Shown piece by piece: positions 8,223 to 16,464 of a stretch of DNA of 64,000 nucleotides. Origin of the DNA: an uncultured Pelagibacteraceae bacterium (GTDB taxonomy: Bacteria; Pseudomonadota; Alphaproteobacteria; Pelagibacterales; Pelagibacteraceae); the NCBI GenBank assembly GCA_902629285.1, contig CACOQN010000002.1, positions 78,162 through 142,161 of the forward strand, written 5' to 3'. A program made the position numbers and the translations under genes. The notes beneath the pieces are model-generated. The model saw nothing but the letters and a program-made list of their open reading frames with translations, was not told the origin of the DNA and ran no database searches. Every line of letters starts with the position of its first letter. Within the stretch, counting starts at the first letter, position 1.

Positions 8223-9263
8223 ATGTTTATTAAAACAATTAGCAAGACACTTATTAAAGTGATTGCAATTATTTTCTTTGCACAAGCTGCTTATGCAGAA
8301 ATAACTCTTAAGCTTGGAACTACTGGTAGATTGGGTATGCCGATTGGTGACGCAATAGATCAGGCGTTGATACCAGCTATGGAGAAAGCATCTGGTGGCA
8401 AGATGAAAATTGAGCCACATTATCAAAGAAGCTTATGTGCAGAGCAAAAATGCGGTGAACAAGCCAACCAAGGACTTATAGCATTGTGGACTAGTTCTAC
8501 TGCAAACTATGGTAACTTTGGGCCTGAATTAGCAATCTTCGATTTGCCTTTTATTTTCAAATCACTAGAGGATGCTAAAAGAATATCTGATGAATGGTTA
8601 GCTGAAAGACAGTGTAAACTAGCTCTTGAGAATGCTGGTCACATTTGCCTTTCTGTATACTCAAGTGGAGGATTTAGACAGCTTGGAAATGCAACTAAAC
8701 CTGTTCATGAACCAGATGATATGAAAGGACTTAAGTGGAGAACTACTAAAAGTCCAGTTGAATTCATGCTAGTTAAAAATTGGGGTGCAACACCAACGCC
8801 TTATGACTGGAGTCAATTATATCAAGGTCTTCAATCAGGTGTTGTTGAAGGTCAGTATGTTGCTAGTCCATGGCAGCATGTCGCAAAACTTCATGAAGTT
8901 GCAAAATATTTCACTGAGATCGGAGGAATGTGGTCTGGAAATATTTTAGCGATGGATGCTAAACAGTACAATGCATTGTCTGACCAACAAAGAAAATGGT
9001 TACACGAAGCAGCTGATGCTTATGGAGAAAAAGTAAACGAGTTGGATAACGCTTGGATTAAAAATGGTGAAGATGCAATTAAAGCGTCTGCAAAAGAGTG
9101 GTATGTACCAACAGAAGCGGAAATGACTAAGTGGAGAGCAGGTGCAATCGGTGCTTGGTTAGATGCTAAGGGTACTTTTGAACCAGAAGTAGCTAAAAGA
9201 GTACTTTTAGAACAAGGTATGGATGGATTTGTAGCTCAGTTAGAGAAAGCTGGAGCTTTATAA
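8223..9263 (+). CDS. TRAP transporter solute-binding protein (DctP family)
   Basis: 346 residues with a signal peptide (basic MFIKTISKTLIK, hydrophobic stretch, cleavage near AAYA-E, about residue 23), so it is exported to the periplasm. The mature protein has the DctP-type fold pattern, including GGFRQLGNATKPV and KGLKWRTTKSPVEF near residues 150-180; the Arg there is the family's usual carboxylate-binding residue. A GAGGAG Shine-Dalgarno lies just upstream of the ATG. The ligand is probably an organic acid or anion. All nine arginine codons are AGA, like the rest of the window. A strong hairpin follows the stop codon, ahead of the large permease gene. Confidence 0.9.
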   Translation: MFIKTISKTLIKVIAIIFFAQAAYAEITLKLGTTGRLGMPIGDAIDQALIPAMEKASGGKMKIEPHYQRSLCAEQKCGEQANQGLIALWTSSTANYGNFGPELAIFDLPFIFKSLEDAKRISDEWLAERQCKLALENAGHICLSVYSSGGFRQLGNATKPVHEPDDMKGLKWRTTKSPVEFMLVKNWGATPTPYDWSQLYQGLQSGVVEGQYVASPWQHVAKLHEVAKYFTEIGGMWSGNILAMDAKQYNALSDQQRKWLHEAADAYGEKVNELDNAWIKNGEDAIKASAKEWYVPTEAEMTKWRAGAIGAWLDAKGTFEPEVAKRVLLEQGMDGFVAQLEKAGAL

Positions 9264-9285
9264 ATCTTCAAAAAAAACTATGTGA

Positions 9286-9320
9286 AGACCATTTAGTTCT
9301 ATTTTAGAATTAGATGGTCT
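9286..9320 (+). promoter_or_regulatory. Intercistronic hairpin after the TRAP binding-protein gene
   Basis: AGACCAT (9286-9292) pairs with ATGGTCT (9314-9320), and the pairing continues inward with two G-U pairs for about 15 base pairs around a short loop. Only two T residues follow, so this is more likely an mRNA 3'-end stabiliser or partial attenuator than a full terminator. The next gene starts 33 bases later without an obvious ribosome-binding site. Confidence 0.6.
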
Positions 9321-9353
9321 TTACCAAAAAAAAATCATAACTTATTAATATTT

Positions 9354-10637
9354 ATGGAAAGTATTATTTTACTCGTAGTACTCCTTTTTCTAATTCTATT
9401 AGGAGCTCCAATTGGCTTTATATTAATACTGATTCCATTTGTTTATATTCTACTCACGGACGCGGTACCCCTTGTTTTAATTCCTAGTCAGATGTTTACC
9501 GCCATAGACTCAGTTCCATTGACCGCTATTGCATTTTTTATGTTAACTGGTGAGTTAATGACAAGTGCAACAATCACTGACCGTTTAGTTGCTTTGAGTA
9601 GGGCATTAATTGGACGTATACGAGGGGGGTTGGCCCAAGTAAATGTTTTGGTAAGTATGTTTTTTGCTGGCATGAATGGATCTGTTGTAGCAGATACCGC
9701 AACAGTTGGAGCATTAGTTTTACCAGCAATGAAGAAAGCAGGTTATCCCGCTGCATTTTCAGCTGCTGTTACAGGAGTAAGTTCCACTATAGGAGGGATT
9801 ATTCCACCTAGCATCATGATGATTGTTCTTGCTAATGCAACTGAGATTTCGATTGCAGCATTATTTGCAGCTGGAATTATACCAGGGATTTTGATTGGTG
9901 TTGTGATAATGGTAATCAACCATTACTTTGCAGTTAAATATAATTTCGAGCGTAGCGATGAACCATTCTCAGTACGTCGAGCTGGTAAAGAATTATATCG
10001 TTCTTCATTTGCTCTTTTAATACCTTTAGTTTTAGTGGGTTCAGTAATGGGAGGTGTCGCATCTGTTGTTGAGGCAGGAGCCATCACTGCTTTGGTTGCA
10101 TTGTTTACAGGTGTATTTGTTTATCGAACTATCAAATGGAAAGATTGTACAGGAGCTTTTCGACGAGCATTCCGTAATTCAGCAATGGTTTTTATTATAA
10201 TAGCTGCTTCAGGACCTTTTAGTTGGTTGCTTACTTCTCTTGGTGCAATTGGTGATCTAGAAGCTTGGCTTTTAGGCTTAGCGGATTCTCCTATATTATT
10301 TATTTTAGCTTTAATACTATTCATTTTTCTTCTTGGAACTGTAATGGACTCAGCAGTTAACATTATCATTGTTGGTCCAGTGCTTGTAAATGTTATGTCT
10401 CAAGCAGGCTTTCCTGAGGTACAAGCGGCGATGGTTGTAATAGTAGGATTTTTGATAGGATCAGTTACACCACCTGTTGGTGTTGCTTACTTTACCTCTG
10501 CAACAATAGCGCAAGTGCGTCTTGAAAAGGTTGCTATTGCATTAATTCCTTATCTTGTTGGTCTTTTTTTACTTTTATTTTTTATTCTTATTGTACCAGA
10601 ACTAACAATGTTTCTTCCAAACTTATTGAGTAATTAA
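9354..10637 (+). CDS. TRAP transporter large permease subunit (DctM family)
   Basis: 427 residues, almost entirely hydrophobic with about 12 membrane segments, as in DctM. Family landmarks are AIAFFMLTGELM near residue 58, FFAGMNGSVVADTATVGAL near residue 103, GGIIPPSIMMIV near residue 148 and GSVTPPVGVAYF near residue 373. It forms the sodium-coupled translocation channel of the TRAP system with the small subunit that follows. The order is P-M-Q rather than the common P-Q-M. Codon use is anomalous: of 13 arginines, 12 are CGT/CGA and one is AGG, against only AGA in the upstream dctP, which suggests a different origin. Its stop overlaps the next start by one base (TAATG). Confidence 0.92.
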   Translation: MESIILLVVLLFLILLGAPIGFILILIPFVYILLTDAVPLVLIPSQMFTAIDSVPLTAIAFFMLTGELMTSATITDRLVALSRALIGRIRGGLAQVNVLVSMFFAGMNGSVVADTATVGALVLPAMKKAGYPAAFSAAVTGVSSTIGGIIPPSIMMIVLANATEISIAALFAAGIIPGILIGVVIMVINHYFAVKYNFERSDEPFSVRRAGKELYRSSFALLIPLVLVGSVMGGVASVVEAGAITALVALFTGVFVYRTIKWKDCTGAFRRAFRNSAMVFIIIAASGPFSWLLTSLGAIGDLEAWLLGLADSPILFILALILFIFLLGTVMDSAVNIIIVGPVLVNVMSQAGFPEVQAAMVVIVGFLIGSVTPPVGVAYFTSATIAQVRLEKVAIALIPYLVGLFLLLFFILIVPELTMFLPNLLSN

Positions 10638-11146
10638 TGATAAAATTTTTAAACAGTATTGATCGTTTTATTCATCGTACGTTGGAAGCTATGTGCTCAC
10701 TCTTGTTGGCTGCTATGGTTGGTTTCACCCTTTACAATGTTACAATGCGATATGTTTTTAATAACCCTCCTGTTTGGGGGGATTTGCTAACAGTTTTAAG
10801 TAATATATGGTTGATGTTTATAGCACTTTCTCTAACAGCAAGAGATAATGAACATGTAGCTTTAAATTTAATTTATGAAAAATTACCAGAGAGAGTTTCA
10901 TTATACATACGACAGTTCTGGAAAATTATGATTATGATAATTGGTGTAGTCTTAATAATTTATGGAATTGAACTTGTAGAGGGTATGCGAGGGAAGTATT
11001 GGGAAATGTGGTATTTAGAAATTAGTATGCAAGGTATTGAGTTCAAACCAAATTATATGCCCAAAAAATATGCAGTTGCTATCCTACCTCTAGCTGGATT
11101 TTTGACTACCATTGGTGCTGCTATTGGTTTTATAAAAAAGGTCTAA
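10637..11146 (+). CDS. TRAP transporter small permease subunit (DctQ family)
   Basis: 169 residues with four membrane segments, as expected for DctQ. The N-terminal MIKFLNSIDRFIHRTLEAM and the segment TMRYVFNNPPVWGDLLTVLSN (roughly residues 34-55) are typical of the family. It pairs with the large subunit encoded immediately upstream, with a one-base overlap, to make the TRAP membrane complex. Arginine codons are five CGN and two AGA, continuing the unusual codon pattern of the large subunit. It is the last gene of the operon and converges on tauC with only 21 bases between. Confidence 0.88.
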   Translation: MIKFLNSIDRFIHRTLEAMCSLLLAAMVGFTLYNVTMRYVFNNPPVWGDLLTVLSNIWLMFIALSLTARDNEHVALNLIYEKLPERVSLYIRQFWKIMIMIIGVVLIIYGIELVEGMRGKYWEMWYLEISMQGIEFKPNYMPKKYAVAILPLAGFLTTIGAAIGFIKKV

Positions 11147-11167
11147 TTCTTTAAATAACGTTTCCTC

Positions 11168-13093
11168 TTAACCTTTGCCTCTCCAAGGAATAGTCTTATC
11201 TATAATTTTTCTTAAAGATATATCAAATAAAAGACCCAGCAGACCCATTATGAAAATTGTTATCCAAATAACCTCATACTGAAAGTATTTTTTTGCAACA
11301 TTTTCAACAAAACCAATACCAGTTGTACCTGCTAGAAACTCTGCTGCAACAAGTGTTCCCCAGCACATACCAACGGCAACTCTAATTCCTGTAAGAATTT
11401 CAGGAAGTGAGTTAGGAAAAATCACATATCTTAAAATTTGTTTTTTAGTAGCTCCTAATGAATGTGCAGCATGTATTTTTGAAAGCTGTGTTCCTGATGC
11501 ACCAGCTCTTGCAGAAATAATCATAATTGAAAGTGAGACCATGAATAATAAAAATATTTTACCTGTATTATCTATTCCAAGAACTGAAATGATCAATGGC
11601 GCCCAAGCTAACGGTGGAACAGGTCTGTATAATTCGATTAAGGGATCAAAGAATCCTTTAGCAAATCTATTTAGACCCATGAACAACCCTAATGGCACCC
11701 CAATAAGAATTCCAAAAACCAATCCTAAAAATACCCTCAAGAATGAGTCCCATATATGTCCATATGGAACAGGTACTTTAAATAATTTAAAATCACCCGT
11801 AACAACTTTTAACACATTGCTTTTAAAGTTTTCTTTTACAATACCGTCTTTTGTATGCACTGGATATTCACCAGGTAATATATCTGCTATCCAATCAGGT
11901 AAAATAAATCCTATCATTTTACTAACATCAACCATCTCAATCCATAAAAGAGGAATATTTTTATAGCCAACACTTGGCTTTGACATAAGTATGAATTTAT
12001 TAAAAGTATCAGATGGTTTTGGTAGCCATCTTCCTGATCCTTGTTCTGAACATGTGGGCCCACTTGCAACAATTGTTCCAGCTGGGAATAAAAGAATATC
12101 TATTAATCTTAATCCAGCCTGTTCTTTATTTTGTAATTCATCAAATTCAATAATTGCAGCCTGCATTTCATTTAATGCATTAGGAGGGTATATACTTGCG
12201 AACTCTATTCTTCTTGCAATTTTAACAATGTTCTTAGCATAATCGGATGCAATTTCCTGATTATCATCTAAATTTTTTCTATAAGCTTTAATATCATCTT
12301 TAAGTTGTTTTATTGTATTTTTAAACTGAGGATTATGATTTCTTAGTTTAAAAAATTGATCATTTATAAGTTTTAGTTCAGCAGCTGCTGCATGAAATTT
12401 TAAACCTTTGTTCGTTTGGGGTGCAGTTGGTATTTCAATAGTGTTTTCAATTGTACCGGTTCCAGAATCTATAGTTGTAATGCCCCAACCACCTTGTTCA
12501 TCAATTAGTTTTTGTCTTTCATTTTTTTCAGCATCAGTTTCGAAGGGATAATCTTTCTTTTGAAAATTTAAGCTCAGAAGTTTTATTTCTTCTGTCATTT
12601 CTTTTATTTTAATTTTGGTTTCCATTTCCATTAGCTCTTCACTAGTTAAGAATGGAATTAATTCTGAAGTTCTATTGATATAACTTACTAGAATTGTTTT
12701 TTGTTGATCATTTAAATCTGATGATCCATTTATTTCATTAGCAATTTTTTTAAGATTTTTGTTCTCAATTTTTATAATTGATGTGCTTTTGAACTCTCTT
12801 TCTTCAATTGGGAATTGATATTTTAAACCTAATAACGACTCATTGATTTTAGCAACCTGGCACAATTCATTTGCTGATTTTGGATAAAAACCTTTTGCTA
12901 TATCCCACGAATAATAAAGCCATAACATCAGAATTGCACTAGTTCCAACTATTACCCAGTGTGTTCCACCTTTTGCTCTTTCTGGATTACCAAAAACAGC
13001 ATCAACTTTTTCAGTTCTAATTAATCTTCTTCCATAAAGAATACAACCAACGACAGCTACGATAATTAATATTGTTACAAGTTGAGTTAACAT
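11168..13093 (-). CDS. tauC: Taurine-type ABC transporter permease with a long N-terminal extracytoplasmic domain
   Basis: 641 residues, more than twice the 250-280 of ordinary TauC/SsuC permeases. Two membrane segments lie near residues 3-22 and 46-66. They are followed by a hydrophilic region of about 300 residues with charged, probably helical stretches. The last 230 residues or so are a normal BPD_transp_1 permease; its EAA loop is AHSLGATKKQILRYVIFPNS, and EFLAGTTGIGFV is typical of the taurine/sulfonate/nitrate family. It moves ligand delivered by the binding protein, powered by the ATPase encoded just upstream (one-base overlap). The extra domain has no function I can name. Taurine as substrate is inferred from family and neighbours. 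Confidence 0.85.
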   Translation of the reverse strand: MLTQLVTILIIVAVVGCILYGRRLIRTEKVDAVFGNPERAKGGTHWVIVGTSAILMLWLYYSWDIAKGFYPKSANELCQVAKINESLLGLKYQFPIEEREFKSTSIIKIENKNLKKIANEINGSSDLNDQQKTILVSYINRTSELIPFLTSEELMEMETKIKIKEMTEEIKLLSLNFQKKDYPFETDAEKNERQKLIDEQGGWGITTIDSGTGTIENTIEIPTAPQTNKGLKFHAAAAELKLINDQFFKLRNHNPQFKNTIKQLKDDIKAYRKNLDDNQEIASDYAKNIVKIARRIEFASIYPPNALNEMQAAIIEFDELQNKEQAGLRLIDILLFPAGTIVASGPTCSEQGSGRWLPKPSDTFNKFILMSKPSVGYKNIPLLWIEMVDVSKMIGFILPDWIADILPGEYPVHTKDGIVKENFKSNVLKVVTGDFKLFKVPVPYGHIWDSFLRVFLGLVFGILIGVPLGLFMGLNRFAKGFFDPLIELYRPVPPLAWAPLIISVLGIDNTGKIFLLFMVSLSIMIISARAGASGTQLSKIHAAHSLGATKKQILRYVIFPNSLPEILTGIRVAVGMCWGTLVAAEFLAGTTGIGFVENVAKKYFQYEVIWITIFIMGLLGLLFDISLRKIIDKTIPWRGKG

Positions 13094-13890
13094 TAATTAT
13101 CTTTCCCCATTATCTCTTCTTCCATATTCCAAATCATGGATAAAATTTCTTCTCTTGTAGATGAAAATTCTTTATTTTTTTTAATTTCTCTTAAGTCTTG
13201 TGTAAGACCCATTTCTGCAAATGGAAGATTATACTCTTTATGTATACGACCTGGTCTTGGTGCCATTACATATAATCTCTCTCCAAGTAATAATGCTTCT
13301 TCAACAGAGTGTGTAATTAAGATGATTGTTTTTCCAGTTTCCTTCCAAATCTTTAAAACTAAAGACTGCATCTTTTCTCTTGTTAAAGCGTCTAATGCAC
13401 CTAATGGCTCATCCATTAAAATTAAGTCAGGATCATTGATTAGACATCTTGCAAGCGCAACTCTTTGCTGCATACCACCTGATAACTGATAAGTTGGAGT
13501 GTTACCAAAACCTTTAAGTCCAACTATATCTAACCATTCATCAACTCTTTTTTTTGTAACTTCTGGATCTTCTTTTTTCATCCTGAGCCCAAAGTTTACG
13601 TTTTCAGCAACAGTCAACCATTCAAACAAAGCACCTTGTTGAAAAACCATTCCTCTCTCGACACCAGGTCCATCAATTTCATTATTGTTTAGTGTTATTT
13701 TCCCTGAAGTAGGTCTTAAAAATCCAGCAGTAATATTAAGTAAAGTTGTTTTTCCACATCCAGATGGTCCAAGAACTGTAAGTAATTCTCCTTTTTTAAG
13801 AGTAAAACTCACATCTTTTAATGCATGAACTGTTTCTCCTTTTGGAGTTTTAAAAATCATATTTAGATTTTGAGAAACGAGATCGCTCAT
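13093..13890 (-). CDS. tauB: Taurine-type ABC transporter ATP-binding protein
   Basis: 265 residues with every ABC ATPase landmark. Walker A is GPSGCGKTT near residue 41, the Q-loop is in MVFQQGALFEW, the signature is LSGGMQQRVALARC near residue 138, Walker B is LILMDEPLGALD near residue 157, and the switch His is in ITHSVEEAL near residue 195. Closest in style to TauB/SsuB/NrtD. It energises the TauC-type permease, whose gene overlaps its stop by one base. There is no clear Shine-Dalgarno before its ATG, and a terminator-like hairpin separates it from tauA, so its synthesis is likely well below that of the binding protein. Confidence 0.92.
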   Translation of the reverse strand: MSDLVSQNLNMIFKTPKGETVHALKDVSFTLKKGELLTVLGPSGCGKTTLLNITAGFLRPTSGKITLNNNEIDGPGVERGMVFQQGALFEWLTVAENVNFGLRMKKEDPEVTKKRVDEWLDIVGLKGFGNTPTYQLSGGMQQRVALARCLINDPDLILMDEPLGALDALTREKMQSLVLKIWKETGKTIILITHSVEEALLLGERLYVMAPRPGRIHKEYNLPFAEMGLTQDLREIKKNKEFSSTREEILSMIWNMEEEIMGKDN

Positions 13891-13921
13891 AAATTCTTTA
13901 TATTAGAAATTTTATAAAAAA

Positions 13922-13954
13922 AATAGGCACCAATTAAAATAATCGGTGCCTATT
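13922..13954 (-). terminator. Terminator-like hairpin between tauA and tauB
   Basis: Read on the minus strand, AATAGGCACC and GGTGCCTATT form a 10-base-pair stem that extends by four more pairs (one G-U) around an ATTT loop. A run of eight T residues follows. This has the form of a factor-independent terminator but lies inside the tau operon, so it probably ends most tauA transcripts and lets some through to tauBC. Confidence 0.75.
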
Positions 13955-13975
13955 AAAAGTTTTAAACCCTTAAAA

Positions 13976-14917
13976 TTATAAAGGTAAGAAACTTGTATCT
14001 ACAGATCCTCCTGGAGTTCCCATACCTTTTAGGAAACCATCAAGATTACCACTCGTCATAGATTGCTTAGTTTCCTCTGGCGTTAAAAATTTGAAACCAC
14101 TTAAAGTGTCTTTCATATCTGCAACTTTCATTTCAGAAGCTTTTGCCATAGAATTCAAGTCAGCTTTACCAGCTTTGTATCTTGCATTAGCTTCATGAGT
14201 TACTTCTATGAAAGTTCTTAACATACCTGGGTTTTCTTTCATGAATTTATCTGTAACAGATGTGATATCTATACCTAAGATACCAGCTGCTCTAGCTTCA
14301 TCTACAGTTAAAAGTCTTGATCCAACGGCAGTTGCTGCTTTGATAGAGTTACCACCAAATAAACAAGCCATTACAACATCACCGCTAACTAATGCAGCAG
14401 CACCTTCTTCAGGGTCCATTTGGATAATATCCATTTTACCTCTATCAGCTCCAACAACTTTCATACTTTCATCAAAAACGTATTCAGCCATTGTTCCTAA
14501 TGGAACAGCAACTTTTTTACCCTCTAATTCAGTAGCATTAGCTTTAGTGATTCCTGATGCGTTAGATGTAACACAAGTAGTTCCACCCATGCCGTATTCC
14601 ATTGCGATATCAACTAATTTGATTGGTGCATTAGATTTTACAGCATTGATAAACGGTACTAATCCTTGTGAGTAAGAAATATCAATATCTCCTGCTAACA
14701 TAGCATCAGTCATTGCTCCACCGTTTGTGAAGTTTGTCCATTTTACTGGAACACCAAGAGCTTTAGCAAAATTCTTTTTCTGCATGTCCTCTAGATTTGG
14801 GCTTGGCCATTCTAGAAAGTATGCAACTCTAACCTCTTTTGCAGCTGAATTAGCAACTGATATTGATAGGTTAAGTGCAAGAATTGATCCTAGAATAAAA
14901 CTTAGTATTTTTTTCAT
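13976..14917 (-). CDS. tauA: Taurine-type ABC transporter substrate-binding protein
   Basis: 313 residues with a signal peptide (MKKILSFILGSILALNLSIS, cleavage near ANSA-A), so periplasmic. The mature part starts with EVRVAYFLEWPSPN and has GDIDISYSQGLVPF near residue 77 and the KKVAVPLGTMAEYV segment near residue 133, as in TauA/SsuA-type binding proteins. An AGGGGA ribosome-binding site precedes the ATG. It is the first gene of tauABC. The divergent aminotransferase and alanine dehydrogenase genes support taurine or a related amino-sulfonate as ligand, but a different amine or sulfonate cannot be excluded from sequence. Confidence 0.85.
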   Translation of the reverse strand: MKKILSFILGSILALNLSISVANSAAKEVRVAYFLEWPSPNLEDMQKKNFAKALGVPVKWTNFTNGGAMTDAMLAGDIDISYSQGLVPFINAVKSNAPIKLVDIAMEYGMGGTTCVTSNASGITKANATELEGKKVAVPLGTMAEYVFDESMKVVGADRGKMDIIQMDPEEGAAALVSGDVVMACLFGGNSIKAATAVGSRLLTVDEARAAGILGIDITSVTDKFMKENPGMLRTFIEVTHEANARYKAGKADLNSMAKASEMKVADMKDTLSGFKFLTPEETKQSMTSGNLDGFLKGMGTPGGSVDTSFLPL

Positions 14918-14947
14918 TTATTCCCCTATGTTTAATTAATTAAATTA

Positions 14948-14969
14948 TCGATATTTAAATTCATATCGA
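14948..14969. promoter_or_regulatory. Inverted repeat upstream of tauA
   Basis: Arms TCGATAT (14948-14954) and ATATCGA (14963-14969) are perfect 7-base complements around an 8-base spacer, 31-52 bases upstream of the tauA start. The position fits an operator or promoter-overlapping regulator site. No regulator gene is adjacent. Confidence 0.35.
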
Positions 14970-15042
14970 GCCCGAAGTAAAATAAAAAAAGAAACATATA
15001 CAATCTTTGGTTGTGTCAATTATGTGGTAGTTAATCCATTTA

Positions 15043-15076
15043 TTTTAGTCTAAAGAAGATTTACAATTAGTCTTTA
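15043..15076. promoter_or_regulatory. Direct repeats upstream of the aminotransferase gene
   Basis: TTAGTCT occurs at 15045-15051 and again at 15067-15073, 22 bases (about two helical turns) apart, ending some 35 bases before the aminotransferase start. The same core occurs in the inverted repeat at 8040-8066. It may be a binding site for a dimeric regulator of the divergent taurine genes; the evidence is only the repeat and its position. Confidence 0.3.
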
Positions 15077-15108
15077 ATAGAAATTAAAATATTTAAGAAA
15101 GAAATTAT

Positions 15109-16455
15109 ATGAGTACACAAAATAAAACAGCAATCCCAAATTCTTTAAATGAGCATTGGATGCCATTTACATCTAATAAAGATTTTAAAGAAAACCCAAG
15201 ATTAATTGTTGAAGCAAAAGGTGTATATTTAAAAAATCATCAAGGAAAAACCCAGATTGATGCAAGTTCAGGACTATTTTGTAATCCTTTAGGTCATGGT
15301 AGAGAGGAAATTATAAATGCAATAACTAATCAATTAAAAACTTTAGATTATTGTCAACCATTTCAACAAGGCTTTGGAGGATCATTTGAATTAGCTACAA
15401 GAATTTCAAAACATACTCCAGGAAATCTAAACAGAATGTTTTACACTATTTGCGGTTCAACTGCTGTTGAGACTGCAATTAAAATTGCAATTGCTTATCA
15501 TAGAGCAAGAGGTGACAGTCAAAGATTTAGATTTGTTGGCAGGGAAAGAGGTTACCACGGTATGAATATTGGTGCAACTTCAGTAGGGGGTATGGTTAAT
15601 AATGTCAAAACATTTGCAAGTGTTTTGATGCCAGGCGTTGTTCATATGAGGCATACGCATTTACCAGAGCATAAATTTATAAGTGGCCAACCTGAAACAG
15701 GAGTCGAGCTTGCAGAAGATTTAGAGAGAATTTGTATGAATTTTGGAGCTGAAAATATTGCAGCTTGCATAGTAGAACCTATAGCCGGATCAACTGGCAC
15801 ACTTGTTCCACCAAAGGGATACTTGCAAAGATTGAGAGAAATTTGTGATAAGCATGGGATACTTTTAATTTTTGATGAAGTAATTACAGGATGGGGAAGA
15901 ACAGGATCAGCATTTGCATCACAAGAATATGGTGTTACACCAGATATGATGACAATGGCAAAAGCCACAACAAATGGTATAAGTCCTATGGGAGTTGTTG
16001 CATGTAAAGAAGATATTTATGATGCAATTGCAGAAAATGCTCCAAAAGGAACAATAGAATTATTTCATGGATATACTTATTCAGGAATACCAATTTCTGT
16101 GGCCGCTGGCTTAGCTGTTCAAGACATAATTGAAAAGGATGATATTTTTAACAGAGCTAAAAATTTGTCACCTTACTTCCAAGAGGGATTAATGTCTTTA
16201 AAAGATATTGATGTTGTTGACAACATCAGAGGTTATGGAATGATGGGTGGAATTGACATGGTCATGGATAAAAAACCAGGGGCAGCAGGTTTTACTTGTT
16301 TTAAACATTGTTATGAAGCTGGTGTAAATTTCAAAGCTACAGGAGACTGTTTAATAATTGCACCTATGTTTATTTGTGAAAAAAAACATATTGATGAGAT
16401 AATTGAAAAACTTCGAACTGGAATAACAAATTACGCAAAAAGTAAAAAGAATTAA
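15109..16455 (+). CDS. Class III aminotransferase, probably taurine (omega-amino acid):pyruvate aminotransferase
   Basis: 448 residues, PLP fold type I. The cofactor-binding Asp lies in FDEVITGWGRTG near residue 255 and the Schiff-base Lys in MAKATTNG near residue 287. Other family marks are the N-terminal HWMPFT, SSGLFCNPLGHG and CGSTAVETAIKIA. Enzymes of this group move the amino group of taurine, beta-alanine or other omega-amino acids to pyruvate, giving alanine. It diverges from tauABC, and alanine dehydrogenase begins 9 bases downstream. That fits taurine + pyruvate to sulfoacetaldehyde + alanine, with pyruvate regenerated by Ald. No sulfoacetaldehyde acetyltransferase gene is in the window. 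The specificity is inferred from context. Confidence 0.82.
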   Translation: MSTQNKTAIPNSLNEHWMPFTSNKDFKENPRLIVEAKGVYLKNHQGKTQIDASSGLFCNPLGHGREEIINAITNQLKTLDYCQPFQQGFGGSFELATRISKHTPGNLNRMFYTICGSTAVETAIKIAIAYHRARGDSQRFRFVGRERGYHGMNIGATSVGGMVNNVKTFASVLMPGVVHMRHTHLPEHKFISGQPETGVELAEDLERICMNFGAENIAACIVEPIAGSTGTLVPPKGYLQRLREICDKHGILLIFDEVITGWGRTGSAFASQEYGVTPDMMTMAKATTNGISPMGVVACKEDIYDAIAENAPKGTIELFHGYTYSGIPISVAAGLAVQDIIEKDDIFNRAKNLSPYFQEGLMSLKDIDVVDNIRGYGMMGGIDMVMDKKPGAAGFTCFKHCYEAGVNFKATGDCLIIAPMFICEKKHIDEIIEKLRTGITNYAKSKKN

Positions 16456-16464
16456 TTTTCGTTT

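Noticed and set aside
12595..12780. Possible extra gene within the long N-terminal part of tauC
   Set aside because: The 641-residue frame is uninterrupted and no internal ribosome-binding site and start are evident, so one long protein is the simpler reading.
14208..14675. 155-codon plus-strand frame opposite tauA
   Set aside because: It is antisense to a gene with a signal peptide and a typical binding-protein sequence; its composition is that of a reverse-strand shadow.
15043..15076. TauR (MocR-family) operator
   Set aside because: The repeats share only a GACT-like core with the TauR repeats I remember, the spacing is different, and no TauR-type gene is in the window.
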